Origin: Chromobotia macracanthus | Taxonomy: Eukaryota > Chordata > Actinopteri > Cypriniformes > Botiidae | DNA length: 64,000 nt | Assembly (NCBI GenBank): GCA_036877525.1 | Contig: JAZGTH010000001.1 | Span: 7,569,001-7,633,000, forward strand | Direction of reading: 5' to 3' | Shown: positions 35,736-49,190 of the stretch, piece after piece | Numbering within the stretch: the stretch's first letter is position 1 | Layout: each line of letters opens with the position of its first letter | Translations under genes and position numbers: made by a program | The notes under the pieces: model-generated | Databases searched by the model: none | What the model was told of the DNA's origin: nothing | Seen by the model: the letters and a program-made list of their open reading frames with translations, nothing else

Positions 35736-38700
35736 CAACATTGCGTCCATGCATATATAATGGACATGCAATGCTTAAAATTTTATTGTAATACTTATTA
35801 AAATTTCAAAGATAATGAAATGATGTTATTTTTCAGGATGTTAATCACTGTAGCTATAATTGTAATTTGAACAATTTATTAAATTAATTGTGCAGCCCTT
35901 ATAACTTGATTAAATTTGGGTTTAAAAAACAGTTGAGTGCCAGACCTTGGCTTGAGCCATATGTATTCAACCTCCTTTTTTCGACCTTCCCTTAGAAATT
36001 CCCAGATGTCTCTTGTTTGCTTTAATCTAAAAACTAATTATTTTTACATTAACTAATCTGCAGCATCAAAGTGTATACTGCTCTGAGCCCTTTCCACATG
36101 GACCTCAGATCACTGCCAGTCTTAACGTGTGTTCAGCTGATTATAGAGATGACAGAAGTGTGATTATATGAGCATCTCCATGACTTTGGAGACCTTGTCA
36201 CCAGAGAGGATAATCCTATGTTACAACAATAGCGTATTGGCTGCATTAGAGGGGAACTATCCATAATGTGATAAAAGAAGATCTGTTTTAGTGTCCAGAT
36301 CCATTTCTCACTAATGGTATGGACAGCGCACAGCAACCCAGGACCAGAAATAATGTTTCACATAAGATGTTTATTTTTAGGTCTATGTGTGTAGGTAATT
36401 ATGACAAGTCAATATGACTTAAGTGTGATTGCTTAGTAATAGGCCATAATTAACTTAAAAAGATCATAATATGTAAACAGACATAATGAATTGTAAATGA
36501 ATGAATCTTTCTGTCATCTCCCTTCTGTGCAAACAGTCACATCTGTTTTTTAAACTTGTTAGGAGAGGTTTTGGATAATATTTAAATTTGGGTCTTATGA
36601 ATTTTGTCTAATCTGAACGTTAATTTTTGTAAGTTTAAGGTGTCTTTTAAATTAGCTGTCTGTTGATTATTTTTCTGACTCTCTTTCTTACTTTTTATGT
36701 AGTTTTCTTTACATATGTTGAAGTCAAATGAAGCCAAATTGACATTAACTGCGAAATCTGTTGCAAACTGAGGTAAGGTAGGGAGACAGTTTTGAACACT
36801 GATCTGTTTTGTACTTTCTTAATAACTGATTTTTTATATTGTTAATCAAAAAAAATACGGATTGCAGCTTTCTTCCTAAAAAAGGCTATATTAAGTCTGA
36901 ACAATTAAAGCTGTCATACCTCCACACTGCCCAACATAGCTGTATATTTCCACATAACATCCCGAATTGTACATCTGAAAACAACAATCGTAATCTGTAC
37001 ACCTGTAAATAATATTGTAAAAAGCATATCTGTGCATTAACTTTTCTGTATATTCACAAAACTACTTCTATCGCTGCACTTTATTGTATTATATAATTGT
37101 TTTCCTTCCTCATTCTACACTGTAAGCGTCTTTCATCAAGACAAATACCTTGTGTGTATAAAAATTCTTGGCAGTACAGCTCTCTTTCATAATTTTTATC
37201 CTTTCATCCTTAATCAGTAATTATATGCCATCGTTTTCATGCAGAAGTGTGTGTTTTTGCATTATAGATGTATAATTTATATATTTGTAAAGAAAACAAC
37301 ATTAATTATATAAAATTAGATAAAAAAAAATTTTCTGACGCATACAAAATATAAAAATGTTAAATGTCTGTAAATGTTAAAAAATAGGGTAGGTAGAAAC
37401 CTTAAAAAATATTAAAAAAAAACTGTTGTTAAGCCTGGCAATGAAAAAGACATTTCTGTTTGTTTATTCTCCTGCTCTGAGAAATTCCACACATCTTACT
37501 ATTAATATATTATTCCCCCACTTTCCACTTTTAAGAAGGAGACACGAAGGAGACAGACTATAACAGTGCCTCTCCAAATGTTTAATGACAAATGATCTAT
37601 GTGCTGTTTTATGGCTTGTGTGTCTGACTGTATCTGAATGTGCGTATGTCTGTGTATGTGTGTGAGGGCTGCCAAATTGCATTGCGCAACCACTGCAATC
37701 TGAGCCACCGTGCTGTGGAGGCAGTGACATCCAAACCACCTCACTCCACATGCTGATCCAAACTGGAAAGTGCACGAGAGAGAGACTTCTTTCCTAAACC
37801 AGATGTTGCTGCATGATTTTAATAGTAACCAGACTGTTGCTGCTCTAGCGGTGGCATGAGGTAGAGGTGTAGAGATGTTTACATAGCAACAGCAACCCTG
37901 CATTGGCTTAATTACAGGTTACTGCAACCTACACCATGGTTCTCAATCTCTCTGAGTCAGTCCAAAACTCTTTCCTATTTCTCTGTATCTCTACCTCTCT
38001 CCCCACCACAACTGCTATGTTAGTAAGTGAGTGTGTAGACGTCCCCAGCCAGGAACCTAATGGAAAACAGCTGGGGTGACCGTGCATTTTCCATTGTCTT
38101 TAATGGAGTTTAGGAAAAACACTAAACAAAAAAAGAAAACACAGGCCACACGATTTGAAGAGGTCTATGAAGCGTGCCGTAATTTCATTGAAAAAGATAA
38201 AGTAGAAATGTTGCTACAATTTTAAAACTGTTTAAAATGACTTTTATAGTTTTTATACTGGCTGTGTCAAAGCATGCAGCTAGAACTGACTCTCTGAGGT
38301 TCACAATATCTTCTTATTTCTTACTATATTGGGCAAAAACCAAAGTTTGCTATGGCCACAACTTCATGTGCATATTTTATTTTTGATGCTTTGTTCATTC
38401 GTTTCTGACCAATACACGATTTTGTTTACTGAACTTCAGGTACATTTTGCTCAGACGTTGGAAGGGTCTAGTGATATATATGGTGCTATGGATTGCCAGG
38501 TAGTGACTCTTCCTGAATATCTCCTGCACTTCCTTCCTTCGTGATACCTTCATTTCATGACTGACACCTCACATTGTATGACTTGTTGAGAGTAGGTGTA
38601 CCACTTTCTATGCATTTATCATTTGATGACAGTACAACAGACAAAAGCATGACATAGACTTACATTGAAGGTAGGATCTACTTTTTCTACAGTATATCAT

Positions 38701-41700
38701 AGTGAAATAGTATCCTTATAGTATCCTCCTTTGACTTAGACTAGTAGGCAGTCACTTAAAACACTCTAGTTACTACATAGCAAACCATTTGTTTGAGTTT
38801 TTATGACAGTAAATTTTTAGATCAGTAGCACTATTTACATTTTCTTGATAAAATGTAAAAATGTAGTTTGTCTCTTACTTTAAAGCATTATTTATTATGC
38901 CTCTTTATCTCACACTCAGTGAATGGTTTGTTTCCTGTGTGCCAACTCTGGCAGGCTTATCATGTTTGCTATCTATCATTGAAACAGGTGTGAGAACAAA
39001 ATTACCTTACATGAGAGCAAATGTGCTTTCTTTTGCTCTCTATAAAAAAAATTGATCTTCAGTTGTAGTTTAAGAAAACACAGGCCACCTTTAATAACCT
39101 ATGCAATTTACCTAAAGGTATATTGTATAATGTACTTTCAATTTCTTAAAGGTACATTGTAGTTAGTTCACCCCAAAGTGAAAACATGAATTTATTCAAT
39201 CATTTTCTCACACTTTTATTCCTCTTGTTTTCCACTGAATGAGGATTTAAATGAGTAAATGACGATAGCGTTTTCCCTTTAAACATTGGTTGAAATATCA
39301 CAACTTTTCCTAATCTCGTGAGACTTGAGGACCATCTATCCATTCTTGATATTGCTTGTTTTTGAAGCCTATCCAAGCCAAGGGCACAAGGCATAGATGC
39401 ACCCTGGATGAGTGGTGTCCAGTCCATGACCCTGAACAACATAACAGGTTAATTGTAAAAACATTGTTATTCTTAACAAACTGGTTATTTCGATTTTAGT
39501 ATTAGAACTCTGGGATCCCAAAAATAAAGACTTAGCAGAACATAAGGGTAAATCTGTTGGTTTAATTACACAATTTTATAGAAATACTCAGAAATTAATT
39601 CCCTAAATTAATATTAAATTTATAGATACTTTGGAACATATCTTATACGTTCACAGATAAGCTTGTTCACCCTGGTGGCACACTTTGTTTTGAAACAGTT
39701 GAACTGCCTAAACAAAGGACTCACAAAGCTGTGTCGATATTCCTGTGTCACATTTTCTCAAGTTTTCAGTGGCCCTGGTGTCATTTGTATAGCACCTTAT
39801 ATTAAATAGATAAACTTAAAATAATCTATGTTTTTCAGTTATTTAAGTTTATAAGGTTTTTGAGGTTTTATAATTTTTGATATTTTGAAATTAATGACAT
39901 TTCAGCGTCATAGATTTTTATTTGTGATAATTACTTAAATGCATGATAGTTCATCACAGTCCATCAGTGCATAGAGAACTGCAGTGATTTGCACTGCTGG
40001 TTTCAGGTCTTTGGAAGATTTGAAATATATCTTTAAAAAGGATGTGGCTGCTTCTACCACTCACTGGAGAAACATGACGTCTTTGTTTATCTAAGGGGAG
40101 TCCTAATGGAGAACCTAGAGGAATTGCTGTCCAAATAGCCACAAACCTCAGAGTATTTATTCTGATAATGGACTCTCTTCTTTCCTGTTTTTTGTGTTGT
40201 AGACAAAAAAAACAACAACACAAACAAAATTTTGTTTTAATGTCTGAGGAATTTATGATAGAACCAAAGAGAGTTGAAAGAGTTATCAGTCTTTAGGTTT
40301 CTATATCTAAATCTCAGTGAGGGAGTTTAGGAAATTGTCTTGCATGTTTTGTAAAAACTTGTAAAAAGTAATGTTCCCTTTTGTGCACGCCTTTGTTAAG
40401 GAGTCAGTCCAGCAGTTGTGCTGTTCTTATGCTGACAATGCAATGAGGTCAGAGGAATGTTCAGTTTGCTATTATGGTAAGTGGAACTGCTGGGAACAAG
40501 CTGCACAAGTATCATTGAAAAGTGCTTGTCCCTGCTTCACTGGATGCAGAATTTTTTTCAACCAATAAAATGGCATGTCCCATCAGTATCTCACTGTTTC
40601 ACAATGCTTTAGTTATTCATTTTGGATGAATTGACTATAAAAAACTGTGGCCACTTCAAGCATGCAAAGGATTGTGTCTGTCTTTTCTAACCTCACCTGG
40701 TTGAACTAGTGGTAATACTTTGTATTTATGATGTTTTTGTGGATTTGGGTTTGTGCTGTGTCCAGGGTGTCCAGGGTACACAATACAGATCAGAGACACT
40801 GCATGAAATACCACAGATCAATGCATCTGTCTGTACTTTTGTTTGTGCATGCTAGTTTTTCTGGCTGCTCTGTACCTTTCACCTGTCTTGTGTATGTTGA
40901 TTTATGGCTATGCACACATTCCTGCATGGATTTCTTTATATTTGTGGGTTTGCCAACAGTAAAGGTGAACTGTATGTTATGGCAGGTCATGCACACACAT
41001 GTGCAGATCTGTATGTAGCAGCTGTCTGTTCATCTGTAGTGTCTTCTTCTCTTTGTTTCCTTTTTCTTTTACTGCCCTATGGGAAATAGGCATGTCATCC
41101 TTCACTTCAAAGACTGCTGATTTATATAAGTCTTAAGAGTTACAGCAAGAGAGAGATGGAGAAAAAGAGTATGGTCTGTGCCTTTTCGTAAACTTTCATG
41201 AGAAAGTGCCGTCTCTCTAGATCAGTAATGGCAATCATGAATTTTCCCCAGAGCTGCCCCGTTCTTCTCTCTCTTCTGCCTAAGAAATGAAAGATGTGTC
41301 CCTGTCAAAGCATTTTAAACATCTGAAACCCTGTTCAGTGGCATGATTGTCCCTGAACGGTTTTACTGTTTGCCTAGACTACTGATTTACACCCTTTATC
41401 CACACACACACACAAAATTACCTGGTAACACATCTGGACATGGAACAAATACTCATTCAGTGTCTGTGATTTAAATCAATTCCCTTTAATTTTCTCTATA
41501 TAGCCTTTCTCTATATAGCCTATATAGCCATACCTTTTATAATGTTGTTCAAAGCAGTTTTACATATAGTTTAGTATTCACGCTGTGTTGTCTGACTGTA
41601 TATAGACAGTATACAGTTTATATATATATATACTGTATTCAGACAGCTCATTACGCATTATAGTAAGTTTGAGAGACATGACTGTTGGGTCGTTCCATGT

Positions 41701-42508
41701 AAGCTTAACCAGTTTTGATTTTTAAAATCTTTTAACAGAAGCAAGACCAACATAAATAGTGATGGACGCCAAACAAATTAAATGCCATTGATGAATAGTT
41801 ACTGAGTACCACTAATTTGTACAGGGTGGTCAAAATGACAAGTTTCATCTTAAATTTGTAGCCATATTAGCAGGGGTGAAAAATCATAGCAGCAGCTCTA
41901 ACAGCAAGATTAGTGGTTGTTTAAAACCAACCTAATAATGTTAAAATAACTTTTTCTGGTTGTTTATACATGCAGGTTGTCTCTGTAAAAGATTATATTG
42001 GCTTCGTATATTTGTGGCATCTGTCTGGACTGAGTTACAGTAGGCTAAACAGTGCAGGTTTTGCGATTACAGATAAAAACATGAGCAGAGAGAATATTAT
42101 GTTCATTAAAGGCAGCCTTAAGGAACCCTTGGAAATTTTGTAGAGCATAAAGGAGTCAAAGATTCAGAGGATTAGCCTAATCCCTTATTCTGTATGAGAA
42201 AATCAGTTTCCTTATGTTTTATATAAATATAGTCCACCATGCTGAAACTATGATCCCTTTGGAGCCTATATCCTTTTTTCCCATTTCTTGTTATGAGGCC
42301 AGCTCTTTGGTGGTTTAGTGTTAATTAAAACATATTCTTTATTTTTGCTGTTATTAGGTTTCAGGTTATGTGATCTAACTAATGTGATCTAACATGGTCA
42401 TAAGTTTTTGTTTTAATTTAACATGCATCTGAAAATCCAGATTGTATTAAAAAGTGATGCAAAATGGCATTTGCACCCTATTTTTCTTCAAAATTTTAGG
42501 ATGGGACC

Positions 42509-43131
42509 TGTCAGGGTCCTGGCATCCTGTTCTGAGTATTTCTAGATTATCTTGCCAGGATCCTAACATCCCCTGTGTTTTGTGTCAGAGCATGCTGTTT
42601 GGATCTTGACTCCTTCTAGTCTTGGTTCTTGTTTCTTGGAGTCGGGATCTGAACTCATGTCTTGGGTCCTCGTCTCGTGTGGAAGCACATGGCCTCTGTT
42701 TTGTTTACATTTGCCATGTGCTCTCCAGTCTTGCGTCTTGGCCCCGCCCCCTTGTTCTCTTGTCTCATCTGCGCTCATTTCGCGCACCTGTTCCTTGTTG
42801 TCCTCGTGTTATTTAATGCCCCCGTGTTTTCTGTCTTGTGTTGGTTCGTTCTTGTTATCTAGTTTCTCGTTTTCTCATGTACCATGCTCTTATTATCTGC
42901 GCCCTGTTTCTCGCTAGTCTCATCGAGCTCTATGTTTTTTAGTCTGTGTCCAAGTTTTCGGGCTTTGTTTTACTTTTGCTCCAGTTTTTTGGAGAACTTT
43001 GAGTTTAATTTTAAGCCTGTGTTTGGTTTTCGTTTTGGCCCCTCGTGGGTTTTTGTTTTGGTTTAATTTTGAAAATGACTTTTTCTGTTTAAACGCTGTC
43101 TGTGACTGGGTTCGTTTTCGTGAACTTGACA
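42509..43131 (+). mobile_element. Solo LTR-like element with 6-bp target duplication
   Basis: The 623-bp unit begins TGTCAGGGTCCTGG and ends GTGAACTTGACA, so it has TG...CA ends with inverted TGTCA/TGACA. It is flanked on both sides by GGGACC (42503-42508 and 43132-43137). The inside is pyrimidine-rich with TTATTTAATGCCCCC, which may be a TATA region. A related copy lies at 63685-64000 on the other strand. No internal retroviral-type genes are seen. Confidence 0.7.
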
Positions 43132-46100
43132 GGGACCTATCTGTCGAGACATGATTTGATTGTAAAAGTGGTCCACATATGACAGGTATAGACTAGCTAA
43201 CTAGTTTAGACTAGTTCAATTATAATTTTGTTTTTATGAAATGTGTGCTCTGAGAGCTTTTGTTATCCTGTTCCAAAAGTCACACCCAAACAGCCTAACC
43301 CTGGTTATAAGGTTACCAAGAGTGTCTATGAATAAAGTATTATTCTTGGAAATGTTTCTTACGTCATTTTGAGTAGGCACTTTAGTAGTAATTTGAGTAT
43401 GCTTGGTGCCAGAAATGCTCTTGTTTTGAATTTCCTCAAGAGCATTTCCTGCCCCTTCATATGACCCTATAACTTTTTCCATGCTTCGCTCGTTCTCTAT
43501 AATTCAAGTCTCTGATAAACTTCTTCTGCTTTTGCTTCTAAATCAATTACCATGCTCAAACGCTGCATTGAGTACCTGCTGTTTGAGATGACCCTCTGTT
43601 ATTTTACTCTGAAGATTTAATCTGTGTGGAAGTAGAAATAATTCTCCATAGAGCCATGACCGTAAAAGCAAACTATGGCATATTAGGAATAAAGTATGGG
43701 AGATTGGCAGAATCTCTCATCTCTCTGCTGCCTGTTATATCTCTCCAGAGCAACAGAAATGTGTTTTTGAGCCACATCATGTGCGGAAACTCTTCTTTAT
43801 AGAAATTTCTCTCACTCAGTGAGCGCACTGATTGCTTTTTGTGTTGTTCGAAGTTGAATCTCACAAACGTTAAACCCCAGATAGTAATGCATCATTGCAT
43901 CTGCCTGCATGAGCACAGAAAAGCATATGCTTCTGTGGATCTACACACGCTCACTCTCATTTTTGTGCACACACACACTGCTGCACTGTCTTTCATTTGC
44001 AGTTGCATTTTTTCATTTGGTCAGAACAGTGTGGGAGACTTTCTTCGGTGTCACCCACAACCTGCTATTCATGTCATTTAATTGGCAGCAGTGAGCCACA
44101 AACACCACAACCTGTGTTTGTATGTGACACCACAATATGTGATAGGATGTATATTTGTGGTTTGTCTGTACAGAGTTGCAGAAGTAATATTTTGCAAGTA
44201 AGCAAGATAATGCTAATGCTGGAGATTGGATGGAAGTGAATTTAAGGTTGGGGGGCTGTGTGCGTGTCAGAAATGTGTAACATAGACACATTTACAGTTG
44301 TAGTGTGGGTTTGTCACTCAGCATCAATGAAACAGGTACATGTAAGTGGCAGTAAGCACCAGAGGATTAGTCTCTTGTACTCTTGTAGGTAGTCATGATC
44401 TTGTTTGCAATACAGTATGTGCTTTTATAGCACAGTTTATCTGGAGGCAGAAATACTGTAGCATTTGTCAGTGAAAGTTGTTTAGTCCTTTAATTTTCAC
44501 AAAAAACACCCCCAAAAATTTGTCATCAGGGTTCACTTGTAGTGATACACAGGAGAGTTTCTGGGCTGAGATGTTGATGTATTTATAATTGTGACATTAA
44601 AAAGTTTAGAACAAGCTGAGTTAGCCGGGTAGGTTTAATAATCTTTTGAGTTCTAAACATATTATGTTTGTATAGTACAATACAAGCTGTGTTTGTTAAA
44701 AGAGAATTCAGATTTTCATAAAATGACCTCTTTAAATTCAGTTTACATTATCTACATTGAATTTGTTTAGCATGTTGGTCTAAGTACTTCTTTAAGTCTC
44801 TCAATTTGCTCACCAGTATATCTTGAATATCTAAATATCTTGTAGTTCATATTCTAAAATCACTATTCATCCACATCATTGAAAGAATTATGAGGTGGCA
44901 CAAAACAACAAAACCTCAATAAGCGTGAAGAGGAAATAAGGGTTCAAAGGGCAGAGCTGGTAGAATACGTAATCAGAATAAAAATCAAAGGTGTTTCAGA
45001 ACTGTTGAGCTTCTTAACGTGGAAGAAAGTTGGGCTGTTTTTGATCCCCCGGCCTCAATAACTGAACAACGGCTTCTCACATTCCTGTATTTCTGTGGGC
45101 GTCCAGCAGACAACCACAAACCCTTACAGCTGATGGATACGACCAGTCTCTCCTCTTCTCATACTTATTGTATAAACACAGCAAATTTCTTCATTCTACA
45201 TCTGGGTACAGAAAAGATTTGGAACAGCTGAGCAACGGTAAGACATTTAGATGCAGCGTGCACTGTGTTGACCTGTCTTTTAGAGTAGTATTTAAATGTG
45301 AGTATAAATGAGTGAAAAGAGAAAAGGGAAAGATATTTGTGATAAAATAGGTGGAGCCCCAGGCCACACTCACCACATTACCAGCTTGGACAAGGTGTTT
45401 AATAGGCAGTAAGTTTTATGAAAATGTAATGTTGTTGAACTACCAACATGCCCATTTGTTCCTTAATTTAGATTTTTGATTTTAACACTGGAGGTAATCA
45501 GATATGTACTGTTGGTTGTGCTAGTAGGTGCTTCTACTGCTAGTTGCCTTTGGATTATTGCTGAGCTGTCCAACTGTGCATGTGCTTTGAAAGTCTGATC
45601 ACAAATGGGGTGTATTGCCAGTAAAAATAAGATGCCATTCTAATAGGGCAAGGTATCAGTTTTCTCACAGCTGAAAAATGTAAATTGGTATAAAGAACAA
45701 TCTTAGATATATATCATGTTAAGATGATATGGTAACAAGATGAATAATTATAAGTCCATTAAGCAAGCTAATCTGGAATGCTGAACAGTCCTTACATGTA
45801 CTTTCATTATTCATTTTAATATCATTAAATCATATTGAACAGTGAAATCACTAAAAGTAACATGAACTTCTTAGTCTTGCCAATGCATGACTACAAAATG
45901 TTGGCTACAAAGTGTTGGCTACAAAGCCCTCAAAATGTTTTCCAGAACATTTGAAAGAATAATCTTATCTCATCATTTCTGAATAAAACTCTCCCCCAGA
46001 AGACAGTTTTTAATATAAACATCCACCTTGAAATATCCACTATTGAAAATGAATGTATTGAAGTAAGATCATTAATTTTCTTAATGGTATTTCCCATAGA

Positions 46101-47379
46101 TAAAATATTATTCTGCTTTGTTTATGACCACTGATTCCGTCAATTCCAAACAACAAATGCTCAGCTTCCATAATATTCTTGAAATCATCAATTTCTTACC
46201 CCAAGTACTTTGTCTGGTCCTTTTTCCCAAAGCAGTTAAAAAAAGAAAAAAACATGGCTGCCCAGTAAGAGCTGAAATCTTTTGGCTGTCTTCCAGACTC
46301 TGGCTGGCGCTATTCCTCTGTTCACTGTAAGAAGGAAAAAGTGAGTTTGAGTAATCGCAGACGTCGGTGAGGGACGGAGGTGTGATGGCATTAGTTAGAC
46401 AGGCAACAAACTCTGTCCCACTCGGAGGAAGAGGAGACAGTGGAGGAGGCATAACTAAGTCACACACGTACCCCAACAAGGTTTTGTCAAAAAGACTGCT
46501 AAGCTCTCTGTCTGTGATTTTAACATCTTCAATTTTTTCTCTTATTTTGCCTGTAGCTCATAATTAGCCTGTGCTCATTTTGACACATTGCCAGCACAGG
46601 TCACATTTACATTGAATGACATGTAAAATGCTTTTTATAATAGTGCTTGCCATAAATGCTAATGTAATCATTTTATCATATATTTCCTTGGACTCTAACC
46701 CATGATAAGCAGTGGTACTGCTATGCCCTACCAGGTGAGCAAAAAAATGCATATTAATAAATAGCCAAATGAACCAAACCTGAATACACATGACAGAAGT
46801 TTAAAGTAAGAATTTCTCTCGCTCTCTCACACACACACTATAATGAGCTACATATGTTTTTCTGATCGTTATCACAATGTGGTTTATCATGGTGGAGCTG
46901 AAATAAGACTGATGTCTTGAGGAGAACTTTAACCTCAGACTCTCTCACATGCGTGTTTGCATGTGTCACGTGCATTTGAGAAAAAGTGTGCATTGAAATC
47001 AGTATTTGTCAAAAACCCTTCATTTCACAATCAATCACCACAAGTAGTGTTGACTGTACTTATGGTAGTGGGCTGTTTCCCTCAAGCAATTCCATGGCTG
47101 TAAGATGATCCCTCTATTTAAACTTACAATACACAGTTCTCCTCTATAATTGTATAGCTGCAATTTGTAACTTCTTTAGTTACACTTAGTTGTCATTGGA
47201 AAAGCTTGACTGAAATGTTTCTTATCATCATAAAAAGCTTTTCATCTGAAGCTGTTTGCTTAAATGTTTAAAATTATTATTGTAGACAAAATATAATTGT
47301 AACAACATAATTTCTGTTATTAGAAAGTAACAATTTTATTTAAGAATGTTTTTCAAATTAATTTAATTCAAATTAATTT

Positions 47380-47830
47380 GGACCAAATATTGAAAAAAGC
47401 AGCCAATTATCACAAGTTCTGTCTTTTGTGTTCCTTTGTTTCTTGTGTTTTTGCTCAAACACTGTTAATTCTAACTGGTTCTAATAACCTCATTAATTAG
47501 TCTTTATTAGCCCCTCCTTTGTTTCCCTGGTTTCTGATTACCCTCATTTGTGTCTCGTTCAGTTTACTTAGTTTATATACTCCCTGGTCTCTATTAGTTT
47601 TTGAGTTCTGTTTCTTGTGTTCCTGGGTTTTGTTGTTAATGTATGTTTTGGATAATATCTTCCTGTTTCATTGGACTGCTCCCATGTAACACCAATAAGA
47701 GTGTAGGATAGGGGGAAGCTCCTTCAAATTTTTGTTATGTTTCTTCAAGAAACTGGGTGATAAAACTGTGACTAGTGACTACTTTGAATGTTCTAGAATG
47801 TAAATATAAAGAATTATGTATTTAGTAACC
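47380..47830 (+). mobile_element. Tc1-like remnant interrupted by another insertion
   Basis: Bases 47384-47407 (TTTGGACCAAATATTGAAAA, GCAGCCAAT) and 47692-47830 (CCAATAAGAGTGTAGG, TTCTTCAAGAAACTGGGTGA) are collinear with the uninterrupted relic at 52960-53110. An insertion separates them. Confidence 0.7.
47408..47691 (+). mobile_element. Short LTR-like element nested in a Tc1 relic
   Basis: This 284-bp unit is flanked by CCAAT (47403-47407 and 47692-47696), a 5-bp duplication. It starts TATCACAAGTTCTGTC, which looks like a decayed TGTCA, and ends CTCCCATGTAACA. It belongs with the 275-bp unit at 35461-35735. Confidence 0.65.
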
Positions 47831-48378
47831 AAATTCTTGTTTCTGGAGTTGAGGAACCTAGACATGCTGGCAAGTCTTGGGCGGTCAGACCTTTCAATGT
47901 AGGTGCCAAGAGAGTTGTGCTTAAGAGGTTGAACAGTTTCATTAGGTGCTATTGTTTTCACACAGTGCTTGTGTTTTGCTCTTCATTGTTCTGTGAGCTT
48001 ACCCTGTGTTACATTTTAAGATTACAGCCTGGAACGTGTGCATTTTACTGCACAAACACATCATTGTAATGCTTGCGTAGTTTCTTGTGGTAACAGTAGC
48101 ACTGATTTCCTCGAAAGTGGGCCAATTTAAAGAGTCTCTGAGACTCAGTTGTGTTTTAAGTCTCACCTTTTCAATCTCAGATGTTTCTCCCAAAATTGCT
48201 TAAAAAAAATAAAAATATAAAACATATGAAATAAAAATATAAAACGTATATATATAGACTATGGAGCTGTAAAATTATGAAGATTATAGCTAAAACTCTG
48301 AGGAAAATATGAGTGGTGCTTGCTGTGGCAAAACTGGGGCCAGAAAATTTGAACAATGTTATTAACAATGTTGCAACA

Positions 48379-48565
48379 TCATGCTAGCGTGATTTAGCAT
48401 GATGTTAATATGATTCAGCATGATGTTAACATGTTTTAACATGAATTAACCTGTTGCCAGTATGACTTGGCATGATACTAGCAGTACTTAGCATGGTGCT
48501 AGCATGACTTCGCATGATGCTAACATGATTTAGCATGCTACTAGCATTTTTTAGCATGATAGATA
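48379..48565 (+). repeat. Degenerate TTAGCATGATGCTAGCATGA tandem repeat
   Basis: Short units built on GATTTAGCATGATG and GCTAGCATGA recur about ten times, with variants such as GATTCAGCATGATGTTAAC and ACTTGGCATGATACTAGC. It passes directly into the longer tandem repeat that follows. Confidence 0.85.
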
Positions 48566-48594
48566 TATTGAAATATGGCTTATTTATAATGTTT

Positions 48595-49190
48595 TGCAGT
48601 TGCTAGGTTGCCCTAGGTGGTTGCTGGGATGTGGCTAGGAAGAAGTCAGGGCAGTACCTAATGATGCTACCTTCTGATAGCCTGAGTCAAATAAGCCCAC
48701 CCATGTCTCTACAATGTTCTAATGCTGAGACATGGCTTATTCATTTCATTACATGGTTGCTAGGGTACCGTAATTGGTTGCTATGGTGTAGCTAGAAAGT
48801 TAACAGGGTAAAACTAATAGACAGATATGTGTCTGAATCAAAAGAGCCAACTTCTATGTCTCTATGATGTTCTGGTGCTGAGATACGGCTAATTCATGTT
48901 GGTTGCTAGGGCAGTCTAAATGGTTGCTATGGCATGGCTGGAAAGGTTTCATGGTAATAATTAAAGACTACTTGGCAGTCTGAGTCAAAAGAGACCATGC
49001 ACTTGTCTCTACGATGTTCTGATGATACAATTTTTAGTGGAAGTCAGTGGGATGGTTGCTAGGGTACTGTAACTGGTTGCTAGGGCATGGCTATGGAGTT
49101 GAAATGTCACCATTTGTTGCTGCTTGCTAAGCCAAACAATATGAGCCCATCTCCAAGTATCTACGGCATTCTGATGCGGAGCTATGATGT
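48595..49190 (+). repeat. Four-unit tandem repeat, about 145-165 bp per unit
   Basis: Units start near 48599, 48756, 48900 and 49053. Each opens with GTTGCTAGG, then GGTTGCTA or GGTTGCTG, then a GTGGCTAG-like box. Each continues through an AGTCAAA(A)A box and ends with CTCTA(C/T)-A-TGTTCT or a variant. Units have diverged clearly from one another. Confidence 0.8.

Noticed and set aside
37464..37903. Two overlapping minus-strand frames with His/Thr repeats
   Set aside because: The His/Thr tract comes from a CA/TG simple repeat; no splice or domain signal.
42563..43066. Overlapping long plus-strand frames rich in Ser/Cys/Leu as a membrane protein gene
   Set aside because: All lie inside the repeat bounded by GGGACC; the pyrimidine-rich repeat produces open frames in several phases.
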